This document shows positions 42,180-51,169 of a stretch of DNA of 64,000 nucleotides, one piece after another (position 1 is the first letter of the stretch; every line of letters begins with the position of its first letter). A program made the position numbers and the translations under genes. The notes under the pieces are model-generated. The model was not told the origin of the DNA. It did no database searches and was given only the letters and a program-made list of their open reading frames with translations. The stretch covers positions 62,001 to 126,000 of the forward strand of contig JAEWDM010000040.1 of NCBI GenBank assembly GCA_023390115.1, read 5' to 3'. The stretch comes from Bacillota bacterium (GTDB lineage Bacteria; Bacillota; Clostridia; Acetivibrionales; DSM-27016).

Positions 42180-45100
42180 GTGTTTAATATTTCATACGAA
42201 AGTATTTCTAAGCTTGCAACGCCTGCTGCTTATAATAGAGGTAAGGAATATTATGAGCAGCAAAAGGTAAAATCCGTAAGCTTTATTCAGGATAAAATTA
42301 TTTTTGATGCCTCTGTTCTGGGCAGTTATGTTTACAGTGTTCAAATTCAGTTTGACAGCAGCGGGAGTATTTACAATGCCCACTGCAGTTGTCAGGAATA
42401 CGAATGCCAATCCTGCGTATGCAAGCATATTGTGGCTGTACTTCTGGTAATTAAGAGCAAGCAGGAGCAGGGCTTTTTTGACGGGCTGGGCTCAAGGCAG
42501 GTATCGGGGCAGATATTTGACTATTTTCAAAACATGCCTGTTTTAAACAGGGGTCAAGTAAGGCTTGAAGCTACATATAAGTTTCAAAGGGGAGGTAGGG
42601 GGCCAGCGGGTGCTTACTCAGCCCTGAGCTTCCGTTTAGGGCAGGAGAATCTTTATATGATAAGAGAGCTTAAGAATTTTTTTCAAAGTATAGAAAGAAA
42701 TGAGCCTATAATTCTGGGTAAAGGCTTTACCTTCAACCCATTAAAGCATTGCTTCAGGGATCAGGACCTGCCTGTACTTAACCTGGTAAAGGAGCTCTAT
42801 GAAGCGGAAAATACAAGTGTTAGGTTTTACCCGGGACATGGAAGAGCAAGCCTTTTTAAAGACAGAGATGTAGTCATGCCCTCGGCGGTGGCGGCAAGGT
42901 TTTTTGAGCTTATGGGAGATAAGCCGTTCAAAGCTGTGGTTAATGGTGTGGCGTATAATGAAATGACAGTTAAACAGGAGGATTTTCCGGTAAAATTTAT
43001 TATAAGCATGGAGGGCAGAAGCCTGGATTTAAAAATAGACTGTGACGAGCAGCTTATGCCCGTTACGGAAGAGGGAGAATACTTTTTCTCAGGAGGAAGC
43101 ATATATAAGACGTCAAAAAAGCAGCAGGAAAGCTTTAAGCCTTTCTATATAGCAATTCTTGGGCAGAGGGACAGGGTGGTAAGCTTTTATGGATGGGATA
43201 AGGAAAGGTTTGTGTCTGAGGTGCTTCCTTTTGCACGGAATGTGGGAGAGGTGACAATTGATGAAAATGTGCTGAAGGCTATGGAAAAAAGGGAGCTGAT
43301 CCCGGAGATATATGTTGACCGGATAGCTTCTGCCATTGCGGCAGAGGTAAGGTTTATATACGGTGAAAGAATAATAAACCCCTTCAAGGCGGAGGGAAAA
43401 AAACCGGAGCATGGGGATAAAATCCTTGTACGGGATATGGAAAAGGAAGGTGCAATCCTTGACATGCTGGGGGAGTCTGAGTTTAAGGTTCTGAATGATC
43501 AGATATACATGGAGGACGAGGATAGCATCGCTGATTTTGTATTTAATATAATACCCGCACTCCAAAAATATTGCAATATCTATTATTCGGAAAGCTTTAA
43601 AAAAACGGTTGTGAGAAATAACGTTTTTTGGAATGGAAAAATGAGGCTTAATACCGGGACTGATCTGCTGGAAATAAGCTTTGATATGGAAGGAATAGAA
43701 AGATCTGAGCTTGCGGGGATTTTGGAGGCGATAAAAGCAAATAAGAGGTATTACAGGCTCAGAGACGGGGCCTTCCTAAGCCTGGACACAGACGGGATTA
43801 AATCTGTTGCGGCGTTGACGGAATGCCTGGAGCTTGATGCAGCTTCTTTTGAAAGAGGGCTTGTAAAGGTGCCGAAGCATAAAGCCTTGTATATAGAGAA
43901 GCATTTAGACATGCAGGCATACAAGGATATTGAAAAGGACGAGGCTCTGGTGGAATTTATAGAGAGCGTTTCCCGCTCCCCGGACAGTGATTTTATGATA
44001 CCGCAGGGCATAAATGCAGCGTTAAGGGAATACCAGAAAATAGGCTTCAGCTGGTTGAAAAGCATGTGCAGATGCGGATTGGGAGCAATACTGGCGGACG
44101 ATATGGGGCTGGGTAAAACCCTTCAGGTAATAACCCTGCTCATGTCTGAAAAAGAGGAAAAAGGAACATCTGCTTCACTGGTTGTTGTACCCACCTCTCT
44201 TTTGTACAACTGGCAGTCGGAAATAGAAAAATTTGCTCCCGGGCTCACCTGTATGCTGGTTGCCGGAAGCAGGGAGGAGAGGCAGAATCAGATTAAAAAA
44301 ATAGGCGAATACGATATTGCTATAACCTCCTACCCGCTGCTAAGAAAGGATATAAAGGAATACGGGGATATAGAGTTCCGTTATTGCATACTGGACGAGG
44401 CACAGCATATTAAGAATCCCGGTTCCCAAAATGCCAGAGCGGCCAAGCAAATAAGAGCCCGGAACAAATTAGCGATGACTGGAACGCCAATGGAAAATGC
44501 ACTCAATGAATTGTGGTCGGTATTTGACTTTATACTTCCGGGTTATTTGTTTTCATACAGCCGTTTTACGGAAAAGTATGAAAGGCCCATTGTGAGGGAG
44601 GAAAGCACCGAAGCTGCGGAGGAACTGAGGAGGCATATAAGGCCTTTTATACTGCGCAGGATTAAAACGGAGGTGCTCAGAGAGCTGCCCGAGAAGATAG
44701 AGCACAGGATAGATGCACAATTGGGTAAGGAACAGAAAAAGCTCTACCTGTCGTATCTGCACAGGATAAGGAATGAGCTTGAAAGCGATATAAAGCAGTA
44801 CGGCTTTGAGAAAAGCAGGATCAGGATATTGGCGGCATTGACAAGGCTAAGGCAAATATGCTGCCATCCCTCAATATTCATTGAAGACTTTCAGGGGCAG
44901 AGCGGTAAAATGCTGCTGCTTCAGGAGATAATCGACGAATCTGTGGCCGGCGGGCACAGAATACTTTTGTTTTCCCAGTTCACGCGTATGCTGGATATAA
45001 TACGCCAGTGGCTGGTACACAGGGGAATAGGCTATCTGTACCTGGATGGCTCGGTAAAGGCAGCCGAAAGGTCAAAAATGATATCGGATTTTAATGCCGG

Positions 45101-45410
45101 ACAGGGCAGTGTGTTTTTAATTTCCCTCAGGGCAGGAGGTACAGGCTTAAATCTTACGGGTGCGGATACGGTGATACACTATGATCCCTGGTGGAATCCC
45201 GCCGTTGAGGAGCAGGCAACCGACAGGGCATACAGAATAGGCCAGATAAAGTCGGTGCATGTGATGAAGCTCATAACAAAAGGTACAATAGAAGAAAAGA
45301 TTTACAATCTTCAGGAGAAAAAAAGAAGGCTTATAGATTCTGTTATACAGCCGGGGGAGACAGTAATTTCAAAAATGACCCCGGAGGAGATCAGATCCCT
45401 TTTTGAGTAG
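42180..45410 (+). CDS. SNF2-family helicase with N-terminal SWIM zinc finger
   Basis: 1076 residues starting with GTG after AAAGGAG. A SWIM finger lies near residues 63-82 (CSCQEYECQSCVCKHIVAVL, CxC...CxH). A SNF2-associated middle region follows. The ATPase core shows motif I DDMGLGKTLQV, motif II DEAQH, motif III MTGTPMENAL, and the C-terminal helicase lobe with LFSQFTRMLDII, LISLRAGGTGLNL and QATDRAYRIGQ. All motifs are intact. Such bacterial Snf2 proteins are thought to act on DNA-bound complexes such as RNA polymerase. It is flanked by intergenic hairpins and seems monocistronic. Confidence 0.93.
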   Translation: MFNISYESISKLATPAAYNRGKEYYEQQKVKSVSFIQDKIIFDASVLGSYVYSVQIQFDSSGSIYNAHCSCQEYECQSCVCKHIVAVLLVIKSKQEQGFFDGLGSRQVSGQIFDYFQNMPVLNRGQVRLEATYKFQRGGRGPAGAYSALSFRLGQENLYMIRELKNFFQSIERNEPIILGKGFTFNPLKHCFRDQDLPVLNLVKELYEAENTSVRFYPGHGRASLFKDRDVVMPSAVAARFFELMGDKPFKAVVNGVAYNEMTVKQEDFPVKFIISMEGRSLDLKIDCDEQLMPVTEEGEYFFSGGSIYKTSKKQQESFKPFYIAILGQRDRVVSFYGWDKERFVSEVLPFARNVGEVTIDENVLKAMEKRELIPEIYVDRIASAIAAEVRFIYGERIINPFKAEGKKPEHGDKILVRDMEKEGAILDMLGESEFKVLNDQIYMEDEDSIADFVFNIIPALQKYCNIYYSESFKKTVVRNNVFWNGKMRLNTGTDLLEISFDMEGIERSELAGILEAIKANKRYYRLRDGAFLSLDTDGIKSVAALTECLELDAASFERGLVKVPKHKALYIEKHLDMQAYKDIEKDEALVEFIESVSRSPDSDFMIPQGINAALREYQKIGFSWLKSMCRCGLGAILADDMGLGKTLQVITLLMSEKEEKGTSASLVVVPTSLLYNWQSEIEKFAPGLTCMLVAGSREERQNQIKKIGEYDIAITSYPLLRKDIKEYGDIEFRYCILDEAQHIKNPGSQNARAAKQIRARNKLAMTGTPMENALNELWSVFDFILPGYLFSYSRFTEKYERPIVREESTEAAEELRRHIRPFILRRIKTEVLRELPEKIEHRIDAQLGKEQKKLYLSYLHRIRNELESDIKQYGFEKSRIRILAALTRLRQICCHPSIFIEDFQGQSGKMLLLQEIIDESVAGGHRILLFSQFTRMLDIIRQWLVHRGIGYLYLDGSVKAAERSKMISDFNAGQGSVFLISLRAGGTGLNLTGADTVIHYDPWWNPAVEEQATDRAYRIGQIKSVHVMKLITKGTIEEKIYNLQEKKRRLIDSVIQPGETVISKMTPEEIRSLFE

Positions 45411-45430
45411 TAATTCCAGGGTAAGGTCCT

Positions 45431-45446
45431 GCCTGCAAAAACAGGC
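45431..45446 (+). terminator. Small hairpin after the SNF2 gene
   Basis: GCCTG-caaaaa-CAGGC, 5-bp stem, 20 bases past the stop. Weak, no T run. Confidence 0.4.
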
Positions 45447-45576
45447 ATGAAGTAATGTAAATACGGTACGCCAGACCTATGTAAGGGTAGAAGATTGTTT
45501 ACGATAAATTATTGTGACAGGACAATTGTGTTAATAAGCTGAGTGGCCATGAGGCTTATTATATTAAAGTAAAAGC

Positions 45577-45594
45577 GTGAAAAAGGAATTTCAC
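45577..45594 (+). promoter_or_regulatory. CsrA-type hairpin in the leader of flagellin 1
   Basis: GTGAAA-aaggaa-TTTCAC: a 6-bp stem holding AAGGA in a six-base loop, 23 bases before the ATG. The ribosome site downstream carries a second GGA. The other three flagellin leaders have the same loop on a different stem (GCGGAA/TTCCGC), so pairing is preserved by compensating changes. Confidence 0.65.
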
Positions 45595-45617
45595 AAAAAA
45601 ATCATGGAGGTAATGTT

Positions 45618-46436
45618 ATGATAATTAATCACAATCTGGCGGCAATGAACTCCCACAGACAGTTGACAATCAACAACGGCTACCAGGGAAAGGCTTTGGA
45701 AAAGCTGTCTTCAGGCTACAGAATCAACAGGGCCGGCGATGATGCGGCGGGCCTTGCAATATCCGAGAAGATGAGGGCACAGATAAGGGGCTTGAACCAG
45801 GCATCCAGAAATTCACAGGATGGAGTATCCCTTATACAGACGGCGGAGGGTGCGTTAAACGAAACCCACAGCATACTGCAGAGGATGAGGGAGCTTGCGG
45901 TTCAGGCTGCCAATGGTACGAACGACACTGTTGATACAGGATACCTGCAGCAGGAGGTAGTGCAATTAAGGGCACAAATAGACACAATAGCTAGCGGTAC
46001 CCAGTTTAACGGCAAAAAGCTTCTGGACGGAAGCCAGCTGTCGGGGCTGACATTGCAAATCGGAGCAAATGCAGACACATCGATTGATCAGGTAACCATA
46101 GGCATAGGCAATATGGGTTCGGTATCATTAGGAATAAGCACCGTGAATATTTCATCGGATCCTACAGATGCAATAACTGCTGTTGATGCGGCATTAACTC
46201 TGGTATCGGCGCAGAGATCAAGCCTTGGAGCATACCAGAACAGGCTTGAGCACACAATAGCAAACACGGACAACGCCGCAGAGAATTTGCAGGCAGCAGA
46301 GTCGAGGATAAGAGATGTGGACATGGCAAAGGAAATGATGAACTATACCAAGAACAACATACTCATACAGTCTGCTACGGCAATGCTGGCGCAGGCCAAC
46401 CAGCAGCCCCAGTCGGTGCTTCAGTTGCTCAGGTAA
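45618..46436 (+). CDS. Flagellin (copy 1)
   Basis: 272-residue filament protein exported by the flagellar type III system. The conserved D0/D1 N-terminus (IINHNLAAMNSHRQL, LSSGYRINRAGDDAAGLAIS) and C-terminus (NILIQSATAMLAQANQQPQS, VLQLLR) are present. The surface domain is short, only about residues 130-195, and differs from the other three copies (here VTIGIGNMGSVSLGISTV). It is the first of four tandem copies and is followed by its own terminator, so it may be expressed separately. Confidence 0.97.
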   Translation: MIINHNLAAMNSHRQLTINNGYQGKALEKLSSGYRINRAGDDAAGLAISEKMRAQIRGLNQASRNSQDGVSLIQTAEGALNETHSILQRMRELAVQAANGTNDTVDTGYLQQEVVQLRAQIDTIASGTQFNGKKLLDGSQLSGLTLQIGANADTSIDQVTIGIGNMGSVSLGISTVNISSDPTDAITAVDAALTLVSAQRSSLGAYQNRLEHTIANTDNAAENLQAAESRIRDVDMAKEMMNYTKNNILIQSATAMLAQANQQPQSVLQLLR

Positions 46437-46463
46437 GAAATTTTTTAATACACAAAAGATAAA

Positions 46464-46496
46464 AAGGGTGTCTCCAAAAGAGGCATCCTTTATTTA
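46464..46496 (+). terminator. Terminator after flagellin 1
   Basis: AAGGGTGTCTC and GAGGCATCCTT form an 11-bp stem with two G-T pairs, followed by TATTTATT. Confidence 0.75.
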
Positions 46497-46530
46497 TTGC
46501 TTGAGAGGCCGGACAAAAAAGACAGAATTT

Positions 46531-46594
46531 TATAATAATAGGACTTTAGACCTATTATTATAGGTCTATAAACCTATACAGACCTATAATAATA
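46531..46594. repeat. Nested AT-rich palindrome cluster upstream of flagellin 2
   Basis: TATAATAATAGG (46531-46542) pairs with CCTATTATTATA (46551-46562). TATTATTATAGGTCT (46553-46567) also pairs with AGACCTATAATAATA (46580-46594). AGACCTAT-tatt-ATAGGTCT (46549-46568) is a third dyad. Alternative foldings compete. It lies in the only long flagellin intergenic region. Confidence 0.7.
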
Positions 46595-46657
46595 TAGACG
46601 ATAAACTAATAAGGATAACAGCATTTTAGGATGCTGCAACTTATTTTAGGGAAAATG

Positions 46658-46675
46658 GCGGAAAAGGAATTCTGC
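46658..46675 (+). promoter_or_regulatory. CsrA-type hairpin in the leader of flagellin 2
   Basis: GCGGAA-aaggaa-TTCTGC (one G-T pair), with AAGGA in the loop, 26 bases before the ATG. Same layout as at flagellins 1, 3 and 4. Confidence 0.65.
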
Positions 46676-46701
46676 TAAATAAAAATCACGGAGGTAATAT
46701 T

Positions 46702-47517
46702 ATGATAATCAATCACAATTTAGCAGCAATGAACTCCCACAGACAGCTTACCATTAACAACGGCTATCAGGGAAAATCTCTTGAGAAGTTATCTTCAGGC
46801 TACAGGATCAACAGAGCGGGTGACGACGCGGCGGGTCTTGCAATCTCTGAAAAGATGAGAGCGCAGATAAGGGGCTTGAATCAGGCATCCAGAAACTCAC
46901 AGGACGGAGTATCTCTTATACAGACTGCGGAGGGAGCGCTAAACGAGACACACAGCATACTGCAGAGGATGAGGGAGCTGGCTGTGCAGGCTGGAAACGG
47001 CACAAACGATACTGGCGATGTGGGCTATCTTCAGGACGAAGTGGATCAGCTACTGGAACAAATCAATACAATAGCCAGCGGTACTCAGTTTAACGGCAAA
47101 ACCCTGCTGAACGGCAGCCAGGCATCCGGGCTTACGCTGCAGATAGGTGCAAATGCCGTTACCACAGTCGATCAGATAAGCATAACAATAAGCGATATGA
47201 GGGTATCCGCCCTGACACTGACTAACTTAAGCATTACTACTGCGACTACTGCAATAACCTCAATAGACACTGCTTTAGCGGCGGTATCGGCGCAGAGATC
47301 CCAGCTTGGAGCATACCAGAACAGGCTTGAGCATACCATAGCAAATACGGACAATGCATCCGAGAACCTGCAGGCTGCGGAATCAAGAATCAGAGATGTA
47401 GACATGGCAAAGGAAATGATGAACTACACAAAGAACAACATACTTATACAATCTGCTACGGCAATGCTGGCGCAGGCCAACCAGCAGCCCCAGTCGGTGC
47501 TTCAGCTGTTGAGGTAA
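46702..47517 (+). CDS. Flagellin (copy 2)
   Basis: 271 residues. Ends are almost identical to copy 1; the central segment differs (DQISITISDMRVSALTLTNL, threonine-rich). RBS is ACGGAGGT, whose ACGGA is also a CsrA-type site. A single Gly replaces Ala in AVQAGNGTNDT. Only 91 bases separate it from copy 3 and no terminator is visible, so copies 2 to 4 may be transcribed together. Confidence 0.97.
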   Translation: MIINHNLAAMNSHRQLTINNGYQGKSLEKLSSGYRINRAGDDAAGLAISEKMRAQIRGLNQASRNSQDGVSLIQTAEGALNETHSILQRMRELAVQAGNGTNDTGDVGYLQDEVDQLLEQINTIASGTQFNGKTLLNGSQASGLTLQIGANAVTTVDQISITISDMRVSALTLTNLSITTATTAITSIDTALAAVSAQRSQLGAYQNRLEHTIANTDNASENLQAAESRIRDVDMAKEMMNYTKNNILIQSATAMLAQANQQPQSVLQLLR

Positions 47518-47564
47518 AGAGCGGGCTTGAAAAAGAGTGAGGCCTAAATCCTAAATAAAAAATG

Positions 47565-47582
47565 GCGGAAAAGGAATTCCGC
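47565..47582 (+). promoter_or_regulatory. CsrA-type hairpin in the leader of flagellin 3
   Basis: GCGGAA-aaggaa-TTCCGC, perfect 6-bp stem with AAGGA loop, 26 bases before the ATG. Confidence 0.65.
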
Positions 47583-47608
47583 TAAATAAAAATCACGGAG
47601 GTAATATT

Positions 47609-48427
47609 ATGATAATCAATCACAATTTAGCAGCAATGAACTCCCACAGGCAGTTGACAATAAACAACGGCTATCAGGGAAAGGCTTTGGAGAAGCTGTC
47701 ATCAGGTTACAGAATTAACAGAGCCGGTGACGACGCAGCGGGTCTTGCAATATCCGAAAAGATGAGGGCGCAGATAAGGGGTTTAAATCAGGCATCCAGG
47801 AACTCACAGGACGGAGTATCCCTTATACAGACTGCGGAGGGTGCGCTAAACGAAACCCACAGCATACTGCAGAGGATGAGAGAGCTGGCTGTGCAGGCCG
47901 CAAACGGCACTAATGACACGGAGGACACAGGTTATTTGCAGCAGGAAATTGTACAATTAATGGCGCAAATAGATACAATAGCGGACGGCACGCAGTTCAA
48001 CGGAAAAGCTCTGCTGAACGGAGATCAGTTTGGAGGGCTTACACTTCAGATCGGAGCAAATACCACCAGCGGAATTGACCAGATAACTATAAGCATAGGT
48101 ACAATGGATACCAGCACTTTGACATTGACAGGGCTAAATATATCTACAAATGCTGTTACAGCAATAACTTCAATTGATGCTGCTCTGGCTGCCGTATCGG
48201 CACAGAGATCAAGCCTTGGAGCATACCAGAACAGGCTTGAGCATACCATAGCAAATACAGACAACGCATCCGAGAACCTGCAGGCTGCAGAGTCAAGAAT
48301 CAGAGATGTGGATATGGCAAAGGAAATGATGAACTACACAAAGAACAACATACTTATACAGTCAGCTACTGCAATGCTGGCGCAGGCAAACCAGCAGCCC
48401 CAGTCGGTGCTTCAATTGCTGAGATAG
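47609..48427 (+). CDS. Flagellin (copy 3)
   Basis: 272 residues with the same conserved ends as its neighbours. The central segment has DQITISIGTMDTSTLTLTGL and NAVTAITSIDAALAAVSAQR. It resembles copy 2 in the middle and copy 1 near residues 100-115 (YLQQEIVQL), a mosaic that suggests gene conversion among copies. Confidence 0.97.
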   Translation: MIINHNLAAMNSHRQLTINNGYQGKALEKLSSGYRINRAGDDAAGLAISEKMRAQIRGLNQASRNSQDGVSLIQTAEGALNETHSILQRMRELAVQAANGTNDTEDTGYLQQEIVQLMAQIDTIADGTQFNGKALLNGDQFGGLTLQIGANTTSGIDQITISIGTMDTSTLTLTGLNISTNAVTAITSIDAALAAVSAQRSSLGAYQNRLEHTIANTDNASENLQAAESRIRDVDMAKEMMNYTKNNILIQSATAMLAQANQQPQSVLQLLR

Positions 48428-48473
48428 CAACCGGCTTGGAAAAGAATTAGATTTAAACCCTAAATAAAAGAAT

Positions 48474-48493
48474 GGCGGAAAAGGAATTCCGTC
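48474..48493 (+). promoter_or_regulatory. CsrA-type hairpin in the leader of flagellin 4
   Basis: GGCGGAA-aaggaa-TTCCGTC: 7-bp stem with one G-T pair and the same AAGGA loop, 27 bases before the ATG. Confidence 0.6.
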
Positions 48494-48520
48494 AAATAAA
48501 AATCACGGAGGTATGATGTT

Positions 48521-49348
48521 ATGATAATTAATCACAATTTAGCGGCAATGAACTCCCACAGGCAGCTTACCATCAACAATGGCTATCAGGGAAAATCTCT
48601 TGAGAAGCTATCTTCAGGCTACAGGATCAACAGGGCCGGCGACGACGCGGCGGGTCTTGCAATCTCTGAAAAGATGAGAGCGCAGATAAGGGGCTTAAAC
48701 CAGGCATCCAGAAACTCACAGGACGGAGTATCTCTTATACAGACTGCCGAGGGTGCGTTAAACGAAACCCACAGCATACTCCAGAGGATGAGAGAGCTGG
48801 CTGTGCAGGCTGCGAACGGAACTAATGACGGTGAGGACACAGAGTACCTGCAGGATGAAGTGGAGCAGCTTCTGGCACAGATCGACACAATAGCCAACGG
48901 TACCCAGTTCAATGGAAAGACCTTGCTGGCAGGCGGGCTTTCGAGCGGGCTGACCATACAGATAGGTGCCAATACCCAGTCGGGAATTGACTTTATAACA
49001 ATAGGAATAGGAAGTATGACTACGACTGCACTTAGTATAAATGCTGTGGATATATCGTCCGCCAGCGGAGACGCTGTAGGCGCTATAGATGATATTGATG
49101 CTGCTCTGGCTCTTGTGTCTGCGGAAAGGTCAAAGCTTGGAGCATACCAGAACAGGCTTGAGCACACAATAGCGAACACAGACAACGCATCCGAGAACCT
49201 GCAGGCGGCGGAGTCAAGAATCAGAGATGTTGACATGGCGAAGGAAATGATGAACTACACAAAGAACAACATACTTATACAGTCTGCTACGGCAATGCTG
49301 GCGCAGGCCAATCAGCAGCCCCAGGCGGTGCTTCAATTGCTGAGGTAA
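48521..49348 (+). CDS. Flagellin (copy 4)
   Basis: 275 residues, slightly the longest. Conserved ends as in the other copies. The central segment (IDFITIGIGSMTTTALSINA, then SASGDAVGAIDDIDAALALV) is the most divergent, and the tail reads QQPQAVLQLLR instead of QQPQSVLQLLR. A terminator follows, before the glycosyltransferase gene. Confidence 0.97.
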   Translation: MIINHNLAAMNSHRQLTINNGYQGKSLEKLSSGYRINRAGDDAAGLAISEKMRAQIRGLNQASRNSQDGVSLIQTAEGALNETHSILQRMRELAVQAANGTNDGEDTEYLQDEVEQLLAQIDTIANGTQFNGKTLLAGGLSSGLTIQIGANTQSGIDFITIGIGSMTTTALSINAVDISSASGDAVGAIDDIDAALALVSAERSKLGAYQNRLEHTIANTDNASENLQAAESRIRDVDMAKEMMNYTKNNILIQSATAMLAQANQQPQAVLQLLR

Positions 49349-49375
49349 GCTAAGCTTATATTATTAAATGTGCGG

Positions 49376-49400
49376 GGGGCGCCTTTTTTAAGGGTGCCCC
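49376..49400 (+). terminator. Terminator after the flagellin array
   Basis: GGGGCGCC pairs with GGTGCCCC (one G-T), followed by TGTGTTTTTA. Confidence 0.75.
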
Positions 49401-49427
49401 TGTGTTTTTATACGGGAGATGAAAATT

Positions 49428-50606
49428 ATGAAAATAAGCCTTTGCATGATAGTAAAAGATGAGGAGAGGTATATACGGCAGTGTCTGGAAAGTGCTCTGC
49501 CTTTGGCAGACGAGGCTGTAATAGTGGATACCGGCTCTACCGACGGGACTCTGGATATACTCGATAAAAGCTTTGGGGACAGGGTTAGGGTGATAAAGCA
49601 TGAGTGGAGGGAGGATTTTTCGGAAGCCAGAAATAAAGCTCTGGAAAACGCGACGGGAGACTGGATTCTGGTTCTGGACGCCGATGAAAAGATATCCTTT
49701 GAGAGGCAGGAGCTTTTCGACATAATGGATAAGGAACGGGACTCAGGCTTAAAAATTCCTTTTTATAATTTTTTCTCCAACGGTATGGTTGAATTTGCAA
49801 TAGGTATGATAAGGCTTTTTAAAAGAAGGCCGGGAATACGCTATATGGGCGCTATACATGAGCAGCTTACCTTGAATGGGGAGCGCATGGATTTTAAAAT
49901 ATTGGATTCTAAGGTGTGCAGAATATTCCATTATGGATATCTCGGAAAGGTAATGGATGACAAGGACAAGATAGCCAGAAATTTGAGCATGATAGAGGAA
50001 GAGCTGAGGAAGGCGCCGGATAATCCTTTTAACTGGTACAATATGGGCGTTATGGAGATGGTGCGCAAAAGATATGACCCTGCCATTGACTGCTTTTTGG
50101 AATCTCACAGGCTTTGCAAGGGCGTGAGATATAACTTTGTGGAGAACATAGTAGTGAAGCTGGCTGAGTGCATGCTGGCCTTAAATCGTCACAGCGCTTG
50201 CCGTGAATATCTTGAAAAGGTACTCGGAGACAGTGCCATGAAGGGGATACCCGACCTGCACCTGTCACTTGGGCGTGCATATAAGGGCTTGAAAATGTAT
50301 GAAAAGGCCATGCTCAGCTTCTCCAAATGTATTGAGCTTGGGGAGGATTCTCTTAGCACGGTGTCAATAAAAGGATCGGGAAGCTTTATCCCAATGATTG
50401 AATGGGCAGGGGCCCTTGTTTCACAGAACAAGATATCCGAGGCTGTTATTAAGTATATGGAGGCTGTATTTGACAGGAATAATTATGCCAAGGCAGGACT
50501 GCCTGAGCTGGTTAGCCTTTTAAAGAGGTATAATATGACTGATGTCCTGACGGAGCTGGGAAGCTATGTGGACCTAAAGTCAGTGATGCCTGAGACGGGG
50601 ACATGA
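49428..50606 (+). CDS. Family 2 glycosyltransferase with TPR-like C-terminal half
   Basis: 392 residues. The N-terminal GT-A domain begins KISLCMIVKDEERYIRQCLE, with VDTGSTDGTLDIL and the DxD-type WILVLDADEKIS. Residues about 190-390 are helical repeats of the TPR kind (FNWYNMGVMEMVRKRYDPAI; LGRAYKGLKMYEKAMLSFSK). ATG 49428 is chosen 9 bases after GGGAG; ATG 49419 touches that site. The position right after four flagellin genes suggests it glycosylates flagellin, an inference from context. Confidence 0.85.
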   Translation: MKISLCMIVKDEERYIRQCLESALPLADEAVIVDTGSTDGTLDILDKSFGDRVRVIKHEWREDFSEARNKALENATGDWILVLDADEKISFERQELFDIMDKERDSGLKIPFYNFFSNGMVEFAIGMIRLFKRRPGIRYMGAIHEQLTLNGERMDFKILDSKVCRIFHYGYLGKVMDDKDKIARNLSMIEEELRKAPDNPFNWYNMGVMEMVRKRYDPAIDCFLESHRLCKGVRYNFVENIVVKLAECMLALNRHSACREYLEKVLGDSAMKGIPDLHLSLGRAYKGLKMYEKAMLSFSKCIELGEDSLSTVSIKGSGSFIPMIEWAGALVSQNKISEAVIKYMEAVFDRNNYAKAGLPELVSLLKRYNMTDVLTELGSYVDLKSVMPETGT

Positions 50607-50689
50607 AGCGGGCGTACTGCGTGATTGCAAAAAATATGACGATGTAACAAAATTTGTGTATGGAAGATTAAAAGAACTTCTTCTTGGCA

Positions 50690-50833
50690 AGAGTTAGAAA
50701 TAGGAACCCGGTATTTCCCGGTGGATTTCATGCAAATGTCAAAGCAGCTGTTTTCGATTAACCACCGTTTGAACTGTAAGATGGAATTGTTAAAATTTGT
50801 AGTTTGTCTTCTCCCTAATAGATATTTACACAT
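50690..50833 (-). pseudogene. IS110-family transposase remnant
   Basis: A short minus-strand frame reads QTTNFNNSILQFKRWLIENS and then CFDICMKSTGKYRVPISN. This is the IS110 stretch that normally reads like CMESTGKYWIPVFN; here the Glu is Lys and the Trp is Arg. The rest of the transposase is missing on both sides. It is a degraded fragment of about 40 codons. Confidence 0.6.
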
Positions 50834-50854
50834 GTGGCGGAGTCTGCTATTTCT

Positions 50855-51073
50855 CTAAATGATACCTTCTTGCTTCAACTTTAGCATGGACTCCCTTAAT
50901 GCTTCATACCCTCCATTTGAATAATAATCGGTCCGTCTGTTATAAGATATTAATGATGAATGTCTCTCAAGTTCTCTAAGCTCAAATTTCTTATTTTTCC
51001 TAAATTTTTGTTTCAAGGAGAGAATACTATACCAAAGAAAGGCTTCATGGAACAGCGATAAATAAAGCTTTAG
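50855..51073 (-). pseudogene. Unidentified gene fragment
   Basis: 72-codon open frame with no start codon near its 5' end. The C-terminal part is protein-like (KFELRELERHSSLISYNRRT, then DYYSNGGYEALRESMLKLKQ). Probably the tail of a mobile-element gene that lost its front. Family not recognised. Confidence 0.35.
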
Positions 51074-51104
51074 TCACCATATAAATCTGAATTACAATTA
51101 CAGT

Positions 51105-51138
51105 AAGCCGTATGCCTTAATAGGGCATGTGCGGTTTT
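51105..51138 (+). other. Group II intron domain V-like remnant
   Basis: A 34-base element begins AAGCCGTATGCC and ends GGGCATGTGCGGTTTT. This is the length, AGC triad and two-base bulge layout of group II intron domain V. No intron-encoded reverse transcriptase is nearby, so only the 3' end survives. Confidence 0.5.
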
Positions 51139-51143
51139 ATAAA

Positions 51144-51169
51144 GGGGCAACCTAGAAATAGGCTGCCCT
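51144..51169 (+). terminator. Hairpin after the domain V-like element
   Basis: GGGGCA-A-CCTA-gaaa-TAGG-C-TGCCC with a T-rich tail. It could be a domain VI-like remnant or a terminator. It lacks an unpaired A at the place expected for a branch point. Confidence 0.45.

Noticed and set aside
45411..45617. Sigma-28 (TAAA-N15-GCCGATAA) promoter before the flagellin array
   Set aside because: I looked for it and found no acceptable match, so none is reported although flagellin genes usually have one.
48619..49236. Minus-strand frame of 205 codons over flagellin 4
   Set aside because: It is antisense to flagellin; similar shadows appear over the other flagellin copies.
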